Assembly: GCF_008728965.1 (NCBI RefSeq)
Contig: NZ_VSMC01000005.1
Span: forward strand, 1-64,000
DNA: 64,000 bases
Direction: 5' to 3'
Origin: Heminiphilus faecis
Lineage (GTDB): Bacteria > Bacteroidota > Bacteroidia > Bacteroidales > Muribaculaceae
Shown here in pieces: positions 55,077 through 64,000 of this stretch (the stretch's first letter is position 1; each line of letters begins with the position of its first letter). The notes below the pieces were generated by a model. The model did not search any database and was not told the origin of the DNA. It was given only the letters and a program-made list of their open reading frames with translations. A program made the position numbers and the translations under genes.

Positions 55077-57521
55077 GTGACATATCCTGACAGCTTCGAA
55101 AATAAAATAGGTTTTACAGCACTTCGTTCATCAATCAATGAGCGTTGTCTATCCTCGATAGGAAAAGAATTTTGCGAAAGCATGTCATTTTCCAATGACT
55201 ACGATGTTGTTAAAAACAAGCTGGAGGCTACCGGCGAGATGCTCTCGATCATAACTTCGGGAGAAGCGTTTCCTCTTGAAGGCATACACGATATTAATAC
55301 TTTATTAGGAAGCATAAAAGTACCGGGCACCTTTATCGGCGCATCGGACCTGCTCACGGTCAGACGCACACTTACCACAATAAATGACATTGTAGCCTAT
55401 TTTAATTCCAAACGGCATGAAGAAGGTTCGGAGTATCCGGTGCTTGATGAAAAGGCATCCATGCTTACTCCTTTTCCCGAAGTAACAAAACTTATAGACC
55501 GCATAATCGACCGTTTCGGAAACGTAAAAGACAGCGCTTCGGCGGAGCTGGCTGACATACGTTCACGCATAAACTCTACATCAGGGGCCATAAACACCAT
55601 CATGAGAAGAGTACTCGCGCGAGCGGCTCAAGCAGGCTATATAGACACCGACACAACTCCGTCGGTACGCGACGGACGTCTGGTGATACCTGTACCTCCG
55701 ATGAACAAACGACGCATCAACGGCATCGTACATGACGAGTCGGCATCAGGCAAAACAGTATACATCGAACCGGCAGAAATAGTCGAGGCCAATAACAGGA
55801 TACGCGAACTACAGCTTGAGGAGCGCCGCGAAACGGTCAGGATACTAACGGCATTTGCCGACGATATAAGACCACACATAGAACCGATACTGGCCGGTAT
55901 GGACATAGTCGGAGAACTTGATTTCATTCACGCCAAAGCGCTTTTCGCCAATGACATAGGAGCGCATCTCCCGATTCTGGGCCAAGACGTAGAGATGGAG
56001 TGGTATCATGCCGTACACCCCGTGCTATTGCTTTCGCTAAGACGCCAAAACAAAGAAATCATACCACTTGATATAACTCTCGACCGACATGCACGCATAC
56101 TTATTATCTCCGGACCGAACGCCGGAGGAAAGTCAGTATGCCTTAAAACAGTAGGTATCGTACAGTACATGACACAATGCGGCATGTTGCCGCCGCTATA
56201 CGAGAACTCCCATATGGGTGTTTTCGACGATATTTTCGTCGACATAGGCGATGACCAGTCCATAGAGGATGACCTGAGTACCTACAGCTCACATCTGCGC
56301 AATATGAAATACTTTCTGGCCAACGGCCGAAATACGTCGCTCGTACTCATCGACGAATTTGGCAGCGGCACCGAACCGCAGATAGGAGGAGCCATTGCCC
56401 AAGCAATACTCAAACAGTTCAATGACCGCGGCATGTGGGGAGTAATCACAACCCACTTCCAGAACCTCAAACATTATGCAGAAGATACCGAGGGGCTCAT
56501 AAACGGCTCAATGCTTTATGACCGGCACCTGATGCAGCCCACGTTCAGGCTGTCAATAGGAAATCCCGGTAGCTCGTTTGCAGTCGAGATAGCCCGTAAA
56601 ATCGGTCTGCCTGAATATATAATATCGGAAGCGGAGGCTATAGTGGGAAGCGACTACATAAACATGGACAAGTACCTTCTTGATATCGCCCGTGACAAAC
56701 GCTACTGGGAAAACAAGCGCATAGCCATAAGACAGAAAGAGAAAAAGCTGGAAAATCAACTTAGCCGTTATGAGGACGAAGCGGAACAGCTCCGAGAAAA
56801 ACGTCGAGAAATATTAAACGACGCCAAAGAAGAGGCGCGAAAAATCCTTGAAGGCAGCAATGCTTCGATCGAACGCACAATACATGAAATAAAACTTGCG
56901 CAAGCTGACAAGACCAAAACACAGGAAGCCCGCAAAAGGCTCCAGACTGAAAAGGATGCGTTAGCACAAGGAGAGATCGGTGACCATCCGTTGCTAAAAA
57001 AAGCGCCGAAAAAGAAACGCCAATCCAAGCCGGCAAACGATATAGCTACAGCACGGCCGCTTAATGTAAACGACAATGTCAGACTTGACGGCCAAGGCAC
57101 TGTAGGCAAGATACTTGAAATAAACGGTAAAAACGCTACCGTGGCATTCGGTATGATAAAGACCACCGTAAAACTTGATCGGCTTAAAGCCACTATAGCA
57201 CAGGCACAATCAGGAGCCGGTCCGACTACTGTGGTGGGAGGAGCTGTATCGGACGCCCAACGTCGCAAACAGCTTGACTTCAAACAGGAGATTGACTTGC
57301 GAGGAATGAGAGTTGATGAAGCGGTGCAAGCACTCACCTATTATATAGATGATGCAATACGTTTCAATGCGGGAACAATAAGGATACTCCACGGCACAGG
57401 CACGGGAGCTCTCCGCCAATATCTGCGTCAATATCTTGACACTATCGATGGCATCAAGTCATATCGTGACGAACACGTACAGTTTGGCGGCGCAGGCATA
57501 ACCGTAGTCGAATTAAAATAG
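55077..57521 (+). CDS. mutS2: MutS2 endonuclease
   Basis: MutS2 acts on branched DNA and, in Bacillus, on collided ribosomes. I use the GTG at 55077 because MTYPDSFENKIGFTALR is the standard opening and no ATG lies in frame upstream. The 814 residues show the clamp helices, the ATPase with Walker A GPNAGGKSVCLKT (about 345-357), the long coiled coil (about 515-640) and a C-terminal Smr nuclease domain (IDLRGMRVDEAV, then LHGTGTGALR). It starts 44 bases after tyrA with no terminator between, so read-through from the aromatic operon is likely. Confidence 0.94.
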   Translation: MTYPDSFENKIGFTALRSSINERCLSSIGKEFCESMSFSNDYDVVKNKLEATGEMLSIITSGEAFPLEGIHDINTLLGSIKVPGTFIGASDLLTVRRTLTTINDIVAYFNSKRHEEGSEYPVLDEKASMLTPFPEVTKLIDRIIDRFGNVKDSASAELADIRSRINSTSGAINTIMRRVLARAAQAGYIDTDTTPSVRDGRLVIPVPPMNKRRINGIVHDESASGKTVYIEPAEIVEANNRIRELQLEERRETVRILTAFADDIRPHIEPILAGMDIVGELDFIHAKALFANDIGAHLPILGQDVEMEWYHAVHPVLLLSLRRQNKEIIPLDITLDRHARILIISGPNAGGKSVCLKTVGIVQYMTQCGMLPPLYENSHMGVFDDIFVDIGDDQSIEDDLSTYSSHLRNMKYFLANGRNTSLVLIDEFGSGTEPQIGGAIAQAILKQFNDRGMWGVITTHFQNLKHYAEDTEGLINGSMLYDRHLMQPTFRLSIGNPGSSFAVEIARKIGLPEYIISEAEAIVGSDYINMDKYLLDIARDKRYWENKRIAIRQKEKKLENQLSRYEDEAEQLREKRREILNDAKEEARKILEGSNASIERTIHEIKLAQADKTKTQEARKRLQTEKDALAQGEIGDHPLLKKAPKKKRQSKPANDIATARPLNVNDNVRLDGQGTVGKILEINGKNATVAFGMIKTTVKLDRLKATIAQAQSGAGPTTVVGGAVSDAQRRKQLDFKQEIDLRGMRVDEAVQALTYYIDDAIRFNAGTIRILHGTGTGALRQYLRQYLDTIDGIKSYRDEHVQFGGAGITVVELK

Positions 57522-57546
57522 ATTATCAGCATACACAAAATAAAAC

Positions 57547-57596
57547 AGAAGTCAGGCAGAAACCATGTATATTCTGCCTGACTTCTATTTTATTTT
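57547..57596. terminator. Bidirectional terminator between mutS2 and the M3 peptidase
   Basis: A 15-bp perfect stem (57547-57561 with 57572-57586) is flanked by A-rich and T-rich sequence. It ends the aromatic-mutS2 transcript and probably the convergent M3 peptidase transcript. Confidence 0.9.
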
Positions 57597-57607
57597 GTCA
57601 ACGATTG

Positions 57608-59752
57608 TCAGTCCTTATTAACCGGAACCGTCTGCGGTAGCTCAAGCGAAGGCTTTATGCCGTCGCGTTCGAGAAGCGCATCGATAGTAGGCTCCTGACC
57701 GCGGAAACGTTTGTATAAGGTCATCGGATGCTCGGTGCCTCCGCGAGTAAGTATATTCTTACGGAATGAATCGGCCGTCTTGCGGTCAAACAGACCATTT
57801 TTCAAAAATACCGAAAAAGCATCGGCATCAAGAACCTCCGCCCATTTGTAACTATAGTATCCCGCGGCATAACCGCCCGAAAAAATGTGGCTGAACTGGG
57901 GCGAGAATGAGCAACCGTCAACTTCGGCAAACATGGCTACAGGTTCATTGGCCTTACGCTCAAGTTCCGCAGGGTCATCGACCTTTTCCGTAACAGAATG
58001 CCATGCCATATCGGTAAGTCCGAACCCGAGCTGACGCAGACATGCATAACCGGCGCCAAACTGCGAAGTCGCCACAATCTTGTCAACAAGCCGCTGCGGT
58101 ATAGGCTCGCCGGTCTGATAATGCTTTGCGAAACCGTCAAGAAACTCTTTCCGGGTAAGATAATTCTCATTAAACTGCGACGGCAGTTCTACAAAGTCGC
58201 GATACACAGCCGTGCCCGACAATGAAGCATACTTGGTATCGGCAAGGAGTCCATGCAACGCGTGACCAAATTCATGAAGGAAAGTCTCTACCTCATAAGG
58301 TGTCAACAATGAAGGTTTGGAGCCTGTGGGCTTTGTAAAATTCATCACTATCGAAACATGAGGCCGCACACTGTCGCCCGAAGCAGAAATGCACTCATCG
58401 CGGAAACCAGTCATCCATGCACCCGGGCGCTTGCTGTCACGCGGGAAAAAGTCGGCATATATTATACCTATATATTTACCGTTATCATCTTTTACCTCAT
58501 AAGCCTTGACATCGGGATGATATACTTTTATATCCGGATTATATGTAAACGACAGGCCATACAGTTTGGTAGCGAGTCCGAACACACCGTCAATGACATT
58601 GTTCAGTTCAAAATAAGGCCGCAGCTCCTCCTCGTCATAATTGTACTTGCGCTCTTTCAGCTTATTGGAATAATAACTGTAGTCCCATGCCTGAAGCTTC
58701 ACAGGATGTCCCTCGATAGCCTCCGCACACTCCTCTATCTCGGCAAACTCCTTCAGCTGAGCCGGGCGGTAAGCTTCGGTAAGCTGCGTGAGCAGTTTAT
58801 TGACATTATCGGGTGTCTCGGCCATCGTCTTTTCAAGAGCATACTCGGCATAAGTGGACTTGCCGAACAGATTGGCGATACGGCGGCGTGTATCGGCGAT
58901 ATCCGACATTATGTCAATATTGGAGTATTCCCCTTTTGTATTGCGGCTGTTGTAAAGCCGATAAAATTTCTCTCTCAGGTCACGTCGGTCACTGTACTTC
59001 ATGAACGCCATATAGTCAGGCTGCGCCAAAGTAAACAGATACATGCCCTCCTTGCCTTTCTCCTTTGCGGCAAGAGCGGCTGCTTCTACAGAACTTTCAG
59101 GAAGACCAGACAGGTCATCGGCCTCAAGCCATATCTCGTAAGTGTTCAGCTCTTTCAGTACATTCTGCCCGAACTTGGTAGTCAAGTCAGACAAGTGCGA
59201 CGACAGCTCCCTGTACTTATCGCGCTGCTCCCCTTCAAGTTTGGCTCCGTTTCGGGCAAATGAATCGTAAGTGCGCTCCAGAAGCATAGCATCCTCAGGC
59301 AACAAGTCAAGTCTGTCACGGTCATCGTAAACAGCTTTCACCCTTTTCCACAGCTCCCCGTTAAGCGAGATGCCGGTAGAGTGTTGCGACAGTTTTCCTG
59401 ATACTCTCAGCGAAATATCCATCAGTTCGTCATCGCTCATAGCCGAAAGCAACGGATAAAACACGTTAAGCACACGGTTAAGATCAGCACCGGTGCGTTC
59501 AAGAGCCACAATCGTGTTTTCAAAAGTGGGCTCCGCGCTCTGCGTCACGATAGCATCAATCTCTTGATTCTGTATCTTCATGCCGCGATCTATCGCTTCC
59601 TCATAATATTTATTTGATATGCGGTCAAAAGGCACGGTATTATGAATACCGTCATACTCATGGAAAAACGGGTTGTCGGACGATGCCGCGGATTGTTGCG
59701 CTTGTGTCATAACTGCAAATAGAGTCAGAAAGGCGGTTAAAGCTTTTCTCAT
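57608..59752 (-). CDS. M3 family oligopeptidase (dipeptidyl carboxypeptidase-like), exported
   Basis: The 714-residue protein has a signal peptide (about 1-20) and the M3 zinc motif FLHEFGHALHGLL (about 492-504) with the later Glu in the same region. It matches Dcp/oligopeptidase A across its length (NPFFHEY at the N-terminus, MTGFRDECI near 450). It should cut small peptides in the periplasm. The gene stands alone, between a bidirectional terminator and the TPR gene. A minus-strand TATATTTG at 59780-59787 may be its -7 box. Confidence 0.93.
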   Translation of the reverse strand: MRKALTAFLTLFAVMTQAQQSAASSDNPFFHEYDGIHNTVPFDRISNKYYEEAIDRGMKIQNQEIDAIVTQSAEPTFENTIVALERTGADLNRVLNVFYPLLSAMSDDELMDISLRVSGKLSQHSTGISLNGELWKRVKAVYDDRDRLDLLPEDAMLLERTYDSFARNGAKLEGEQRDKYRELSSHLSDLTTKFGQNVLKELNTYEIWLEADDLSGLPESSVEAAALAAKEKGKEGMYLFTLAQPDYMAFMKYSDRRDLREKFYRLYNSRNTKGEYSNIDIMSDIADTRRRIANLFGKSTYAEYALEKTMAETPDNVNKLLTQLTEAYRPAQLKEFAEIEECAEAIEGHPVKLQAWDYSYYSNKLKERKYNYDEEELRPYFELNNVIDGVFGLATKLYGLSFTYNPDIKVYHPDVKAYEVKDDNGKYIGIIYADFFPRDSKRPGAWMTGFRDECISASGDSVRPHVSIVMNFTKPTGSKPSLLTPYEVETFLHEFGHALHGLLADTKYASLSGTAVYRDFVELPSQFNENYLTRKEFLDGFAKHYQTGEPIPQRLVDKIVATSQFGAGYACLRQLGFGLTDMAWHSVTEKVDDPAELERKANEPVAMFAEVDGCSFSPQFSHIFSGGYAAGYYSYKWAEVLDADAFSVFLKNGLFDRKTADSFRKNILTRGGTEHPMTLYKRFRGQEPTIDALLERDGIKPSLELPQTVPVNKD

Positions 59753-59821
59753 ATATTAAATAATAAAGTTAATAATGGACAAATATACTATAAATATTCG
59801 ACAATCGGCCTTATTTTACAG

Positions 59822-62026
59822 TCAATCGCGCGAATAAAGCAATGCGTCCACTACCAGCGGAAGCAGTGCGGGAGCCACACCTGCGTCGGTCAGATAATGC
59901 TCATCTTCCTTGAAGCGGCTTATAAACTTCTCGGCATCGCCGTTATCGTTGTCTATCGACAGATTATAGTAGTTTATCGCCTCCTTAATATCGCCTGTCA
60001 CAAGATTAAGATGCCCCATATTGAGATAATCATTGGCCGACGGCGCATCGCCAAGGACTTTCTCATAATACACTCGGCTCCGTTCATACTCTCCTGCGAC
60101 AAAAGACGCCCAAGCGACAGGACGCCATGCGCGTGTAGACTTGTTATCAAGAAACTCCACTTTATAATAGTAGTTCAACGCCTCTTTTACCTGCCCAAGT
60201 TCAAGCAGGCAGTGTCCTATGCTTAAGGCAGTGTTGAGATCATCAGGCTTCTTAACTTCTATACGACGATAATATTGCAGGGCCTGTTCACGCCGGTCAA
60301 GCATTCTGTTGCATGCGGCAAGACGGCGCAATGTCCAAAGGCTGTCGGCATTTAACAACTCGGCCTGTTCGTAATATTCCAGCGCATTGGCGATATCGCC
60401 TTTCTGCTGCATACAATAACCCATTTTCTGAAACAGCTGCGCATCGGGCGGCATCTTGTCGGCAAGCATCCGGAATACATGAAACGCATCGTCATAATAT
60501 CCTCTTTTGAAATAAAACTCGCTGACAACAGACAAGGTCTCAAGGTCGGTTAAATCGGGGACAAGCTGTGGCAACTGAAGAAGATTCAACGGACGGCTGA
60601 ACGGGTCGTTAAAATCGCCTTTACGCCGAAACAGTTTAAAGAATCGATAGACTCCCTGCACATATTTATTGACCAAGTTGTTTTTTTCTTCAGAAACCGT
60701 ACCGAGACCAGCATTACGCAGTTCAAGCTCATTAATATTCTGGGCACCAAACTGCGACAGCATCATCTTTTTCTGCATAGCCGGCACAGAGGACAGAGCA
60801 AATACGAACGAAAACTTATCGCCGTCACACAAAAAAGGCGAGGCCTGTATGATACCGCCGACAGCCGCCAACTCGCTTCCGAGAGCACCGGTCACTGCAG
60901 TATGTTCAATATTGAACGGCATAAACCAGTTGGCCACTTCCGAAAAAAAAGGGAATCCTTTCAGACTGGAGAATGTAGACATGAAAACATCACCCCCATC
61001 TTCCTGCATTTTTGACAATTCCTTTATCTTATCGGTAATGCCCGACCGGTCAAGCAGTTCCTGCCATTCGGGGTTTTCTTCCATATCGACTATATCGGGC
61101 ATCGACGTGATGTCGCGCATGCGTTTGGCAATATCAGGACGCAATTTCATCATTTCAGGAATCAGTTCATCCATCATTTTACGGTTTATACGCTCGGTAT
61201 CGCGTGTCCTGATAAACTGTAAAAACACAGTCTTTACATCCTCATGCCATGATGTGACATCACGGAGCACCTCTATTCGTTGCGACACCTTGATGCCGGT
61301 AATACGATTGCGGTTGACAAACATGGCCAACAAAGCTCCACATAATGCAATAAGCGATATGCGGCTACTGCCGGCCAACTGATAAAAGTCGAACAGCATT
61401 AAAAGACGACGTTCGTCATAATAATGTGTAAGACCGAGCATAAGAGCGGACACAAGCATTTCCCGGAAATAATCGGGCACCTCCTCCGCTTCAAACAGCA
61501 TCTTGACAGCGTTTTCTTCATCAGACGAAAACGGATAAGCAATCCATACCTGATTGAAAACCCTGCGCTCAAGCATCTCAAGTTCAGTGCGCGCACGGGA
61601 TGCAGGGCTGTTTTCTGCACCGGTGACAAGATTGTATATCGACATCTCCGACAAAAGACTTCTGTACCTCTCGGCAAGCACGGGCAAATTACCGTCAGAC
61701 TGCATAGCCTCATACCTAAGCGTACTGAAGTAGACCGAGGATGACAACGGCTTTGTCATATCCCTCGATATACGGTCGGTCATATCATATATACCACGTA
61801 CAATCGATGCGTATATGTCAGACCGTCCGGGATCATCCACACCCTGTGTGGCATAACGGAGCATCATCGAATAGGATTGCTCCAGACGGTCAATCTCGTC
61901 AGTCAAACGCCAGTCGCCCAAACGAGCGCTGTAAGAGCGCAATTGCTGAAAGGCGTCGCGAAGACGATTACGTGACACATATGATTCTATTTTGGCGGGA
62001 ATGTTTTCCGCAGAGGCATGCTTCAT
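59822..62026 (-). CDS. Large TPR protein of unknown function
   Basis: The 734-residue protein has no signal peptide. The first 440 residues are helical and unrecognised. TPR units fill about 515-710, for example YYDDAFHVFRMLADKMPPDA and QLFQKMGYCMQQKGDIANAL, with the W-LG-Y-A-P pattern. Similar proteins are found in Bacteroidales without an assigned role. It is monocistronic, 69 bases upstream of the M3 gene and 76 bases beyond the ompA terminator. Confidence 0.88.
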   Translation of the reverse strand: MKHASAENIPAKIESYVSRNRLRDAFQQLRSYSARLGDWRLTDEIDRLEQSYSMMLRYATQGVDDPGRSDIYASIVRGIYDMTDRISRDMTKPLSSSVYFSTLRYEAMQSDGNLPVLAERYRSLLSEMSIYNLVTGAENSPASRARTELEMLERRVFNQVWIAYPFSSDEENAVKMLFEAEEVPDYFREMLVSALMLGLTHYYDERRLLMLFDFYQLAGSSRISLIALCGALLAMFVNRNRITGIKVSQRIEVLRDVTSWHEDVKTVFLQFIRTRDTERINRKMMDELIPEMMKLRPDIAKRMRDITSMPDIVDMEENPEWQELLDRSGITDKIKELSKMQEDGGDVFMSTFSSLKGFPFFSEVANWFMPFNIEHTAVTGALGSELAAVGGIIQASPFLCDGDKFSFVFALSSVPAMQKKMMLSQFGAQNINELELRNAGLGTVSEEKNNLVNKYVQGVYRFFKLFRRKGDFNDPFSRPLNLLQLPQLVPDLTDLETLSVVSEFYFKRGYYDDAFHVFRMLADKMPPDAQLFQKMGYCMQQKGDIANALEYYEQAELLNADSLWTLRRLAACNRMLDRREQALQYYRRIEVKKPDDLNTALSIGHCLLELGQVKEALNYYYKVEFLDNKSTRAWRPVAWASFVAGEYERSRVYYEKVLGDAPSANDYLNMGHLNLVTGDIKEAINYYNLSIDNDNGDAEKFISRFKEDEHYLTDAGVAPALLPLVVDALLYSRD

Positions 62027-62102
62027 CTTATATTTTTTGACAATTATAACAAACTATAGAGCAAAACATATGCCAAACTAAGTATAAAAAATATAAAGGC
62101 AT

Positions 62103-62135
62103 AAAAAAAGTCTCCGCCCTGTATGGGGCGGAGAC
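62103..62135 (-). terminator. Terminator of the OmpA-type gene
   Basis: On the minus strand GTCTCCGCCC pairs with GGGCGGAGAC around a 6-base loop and runs into seven T's (62103-62109). It lies 29 bases after the ompA-type stop. Confidence 0.9.
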
Positions 62136-62164
62136 CAAGGGTCTATTTAGGAGTTTCCTGAAAA

Positions 62165-63361
62165 TTAGTCTTGAGAGAAGATTACGATACGGTTCCAGTT
62201 GTTGGTGTCGTAGATCTGAGAGTCGCTACCTTCAGCCTTGATAGTAAGACGGTCTGCAGAGATACCATATTCTTTGGTAAGCATATTGTATACGTTCTGT
62301 GCACGACGCTCTGAAAGCTTCATGTTGTAAGCGGCAGTACCGGTATCCTTATCAGCATAACCCTTGATAACCACGTTAGACTCGGGATTAGCCTTCATCC
62401 ACTGTGCGATGTTGAATACATTGACAGCTTCAAGTGAAGTGATCTTGGCAGAGTTGATGGTGAAGCGTACGGTAGACATAAGAGGAGCACCTGCTTCGGG
62501 GCATTCAACAGCAACAACTTCGGGGCAGGGAAGCTGAGCCTCGGCAGCAGCAAGGCGTGCGCCACAGTTGGCGAGCTCACCGCGGAGGTCATTAACCTGA
62601 TTGTTGAGCTGGTTGATATAACCGAGATATTCGCAGGGGTTGAACGACTTGAAGTTCTTGCCACCGATATTGAAAATGAAACCACCCATAGCAGTCATAT
62701 TCATATCAATAGAGTTGGTACCGTATGCGATGCCGTCGAAAGTGTCGCCATAGAAAGAGTAACGACCTTCAGCAAAGAAGTCAACATACTTGCTGAGACG
62801 GAAACGGAACTGCAAACCTACAGATACGGGGATTTGCCATACGCGAGTTTTGTACTTACCGTCATTGATGGGGGTATAAGCGTGGTTGAAATCCCAAGAG
62901 TAAGAGCCACCGACTCCGACGAAAGGAACGATGCTGAATACACGGTCGGCGTTAACATTGCCGAAGCTATTGAACATATCCCACATCAAATCAACGTTTG
63001 CATTCACAAATTTAGCCTTCTGATAAGTCTTCATAGCCTCAAAGTGATAAGCGGCAGCCTGAGCTGAAACACGCCATCCCAAGTAGGGAGTAAACCACTT
63101 ACCGAAACCGATACCATAAGCGGCAGTGATGTGATGCTTGCCATGTCCGGGATTGTAATGCTCAACGATGGGAGTTTCGATACCAGCACCAATCTGGATA
63201 AACCAATTGTCTTTCTTCTGAGAATAGTAATGATCAGCGCATTCTGCAACTTCAGTAAATGTGGCCTCCTCAATTACTACAGCCTCCTGAGCTTGAGCAA
63301 CGTTTGCTGACATAAGCATTGCGCCACATACAGCAAAACCAAAAAGGATGTTCTTTTTCAT
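62165..63361 (-). CDS. OmpA-type outer-membrane protein
   Basis: The 398-residue product has a signal peptide ending VAQAQ (about 25), an N-terminal beta-barrel (about 50-235; aromatic strands such as KDNWFIQIGAGIETP and WFTPYLGWRVSAQAAAY), a short coiled coil (about 248-275) and a C-terminal OmpA domain (about 295-398) that binds peptidoglycan (VVIKGYADKDTG, LSERRAQNVYNML). Codon choice is more biased than in the neighbours, fitting an abundant protein. It has a consensus promoter with a long leader and a strong terminator. Confidence 0.93.
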   Translation of the reverse strand: MKKNILFGFAVCGAMLMSANVAQAQEAVVIEEATFTEVAECADHYYSQKKDNWFIQIGAGIETPIVEHYNPGHGKHHITAAYGIGFGKWFTPYLGWRVSAQAAAYHFEAMKTYQKAKFVNANVDLMWDMFNSFGNVNADRVFSIVPFVGVGGSYSWDFNHAYTPINDGKYKTRVWQIPVSVGLQFRFRLSKYVDFFAEGRYSFYGDTFDGIAYGTNSIDMNMTAMGGFIFNIGGKNFKSFNPCEYLGYINQLNNQVNDLRGELANCGARLAAAEAQLPCPEVVAVECPEAGAPLMSTVRFTINSAKITSLEAVNVFNIAQWMKANPESNVVIKGYADKDTGTAAYNMKLSERRAQNVYNMLTKEYGISADRLTIKAEGSDSQIYDTNNWNRIVIFSQD

Positions 63362-63505
63362 TCTTCTTTAATTTTAATTTATACAAATTATTTTAAACCC
63401 TTTGTTTCCTCTATTATGCCCGCCTCTTACTGCCACGTGAAACAGTATCGGCGAGTTTTGATATATTAACACGATTGTAAATATCTTTGTTCAGAAAATT
63501 TTTCA

Positions 63506-63536
63506 CAAAGGTAAACTATTGTTGAATATCATGCAA
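63506..63536 (-). promoter_or_regulatory. Promoter of the OmpA-type gene
   Basis: On the minus strand TTG (63534-63536) is followed after exactly 20 bases by TACCTTTG (63506-63513). The resulting leader is about 135 bases, unusually long for this window. Confidence 0.72.
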
Positions 63537-63669
63537 CTTTTTTGGACATAATTTAACACTGAAATGTTAACCTTCACATTATTAAATTATACGTCGATAT
63601 CAAAATTTATTTTAATCACAGCATATTAAGTCATCAGGCCATTAATCGGTAATAATCGTAAATTATACG

Positions 63670-63677
63670 TATATTTG
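63670..63677 (+). promoter_or_regulatory. -7 box for the gene at the right edge
   Basis: TATATTTG matches TAnnTTTG and lies 17 bases before the ATG at 63695. No -33 TTG was found at the 20-base spacing. Confidence 0.45.
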
Positions 63678-63694
63678 CATATTAGATTTTACAA

Positions 63695-64000
63695 ATGGAA
63701 GAAAAAAACAATAACAAAAAGAATATAAGACATCCGTTACGGACTCCGAGGCGCTTCAGGCTATCATTTATTAATGAAAATACTTTTAATGAAGTATGGA
63801 CACTGAAGTTCACCGGACCTAAAATTATAGCGGCTGTGGCATTTGTGATATTCGCCATAGGGTGCATGGCAGCGACGATAATAGTGCTTACTCCCATACG
63901 TACCCTACTCCCGGGCTATCTGAAAAAAGAGCAGAGACAGGAGAATATAGTCAACGCCATGCGGGTCGACTCACTTTCGGAGATAGTAAAAACCAATAAT
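63695..64000 (+). CDS. N-terminal part of an envelope protein, probably an M23 peptidase (cut by window end)
   Basis: The frame is open from the ATG at 63695 to the window end (102 codons seen). It starts MEEKNNNKKNIRHPLRTPRR, with a FRLSFINENTFNEVW stretch, then one membrane helix (about 46-68), PIRTLLPGYLKKEQR and NAMRVDSLSEI. This opening is the one I know from Bacteroidales M23 peptidases with a membrane anchor and coiled coil. The LytM domain itself would lie outside the window, so the activity is inferred. Confidence 0.65.
   Translation, partial: MEEKNNNKKNIRHPLRTPRRFRLSFINENTFNEVWTLKFTGPKIIAAVAFVIFAIGCMAATIIVLTPIRTLLPGYLKKEQRQENIVNAMRVDSLSEIVKTNN

Larger units (their letters stand above)
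63362..63694. other. Intergenic region between divergent envelope genes
   Basis: This 333-base AT-rich stretch holds no gene. It contains the ompA promoter (63506-63536, minus) with a leader of about 135 bases. It also has two plus-strand -7-like boxes: TATCTTTG (63482-63489) and TATATTTG (63670-63677), the second 17 bases before the rightmost gene. No riboswitch or hairpin of note was seen in the long leader. Confidence 0.6.

Noticed and set aside
55058-55090. A short open frame before mutS2 as a second leader peptide
   Set aside because: MTKNIYCDIS is not enriched for any amino acid of the pathway, and no terminator or alternative hairpin follows.
63362-63500. Riboswitch in the long ompA-type leader
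   Set aside because: The leader is AT-rich with no stable hairpin or recognisable aptamer core. The length alone is not evidence.

Overview
The window looks like chromosome of a gut Bacteroidales bacterium, most likely of the Muribaculaceae or a near relative. The basis is protein family content (BT_3928-type DoxX protein, DUF4296, DUF1599 and DUF3127 proteins, fused LpxC-FabZ, fused DAHP synthase-chorismate mutase, TonB-dependent receptor with a carboxypeptidase-like N-domain), the scarcity of Shine-Dalgarno sequences, and repeated Bacteroidetes-type promoters of the form TTG-N20-TAnnTTTG. No taxonomic search was possible, so the family assignment is inference. Most of the window is housekeeping DNA with few signs of recent transfer.

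Layout. 1-690: a promoter plus a small structured transcript, two decayed C-terminal ends of ISL3-type transposases, and tRNA-His. 689-2967 (minus): capA-like gene, folD, rpmH. 3065-8792 (minus): ileS, a Cys-poor DksA/TraR protein, lspA, a DUF4296 lipoprotein and a small unknown. 8894-12704 (minus): DUF1599, DoxX/thioredoxin-like membrane protein, tpiA, SPOR protein, folE. 12871-16558 (plus): engB, a RelA-type ppGpp synthetase with a broken hydrolase domain, and a lipoprotein. 16564-20309 (minus): alpha/beta hydrolase and alaS. 20443-22839 (plus): M23 peptidase, MerR regulator, glycerate kinase. 22823-25201 (minus): TonB-dependent receptor. 25329-28268 (plus): ugd, a diverged secreted endonuclease I, a lipoprotein. 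28269-36359 (minus): lgt, ddh, ackA, pta, a TPR protein, gyrA. 36557-39073 (plus): clpC. 39197-41386 (minus): double TonB-domain protein and a histidine-kinase-like protein without its phospho-acceptor His. 41633-43681 (plus): htpG. 43767-45386 (minus): DUF3127 protein and a GH10-like hydrolase. 45510-46167 (plus): DUF695 and a small membrane protein. 46171-49386 (minus): lpxD, lpxC-fabZ, lpxA. 49591-57521 (plus): rsmG, a metallo-beta-lactamase-fold hydrolase, then a leader-peptide-controlled aromatic amino acid operon (prephenate dehydratase, aminotransferase, DAHP synthase-chorismate mutase, prephenate dehydrogenase) with mutS2 behind it. 57608-63361 (minus): M3 peptidase, TPR protein, OmpA-type porin. 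63695-64000: start of another envelope protein, probably an M23 peptidase.

The most interesting element is at 50910-51110. A 17-residue open reading frame with nine Phe/Tyr codons is followed by a candidate antiterminator and a strong intrinsic terminator, directly ahead of the Phe/Tyr pathway genes. This is the architecture of ribosome-mediated transcription attenuation, read with a Bacteroidetes promoter. Other points of note are the split RelA (broken HD site, intact RxKD synthetase), the His-less sensor kinase, the SSB-like acidic tip on the DUF3127 protein, a terminator hidden inside an opposing gene, and an endonuclease I relative with an altered active-site region paired with a lipoprotein.
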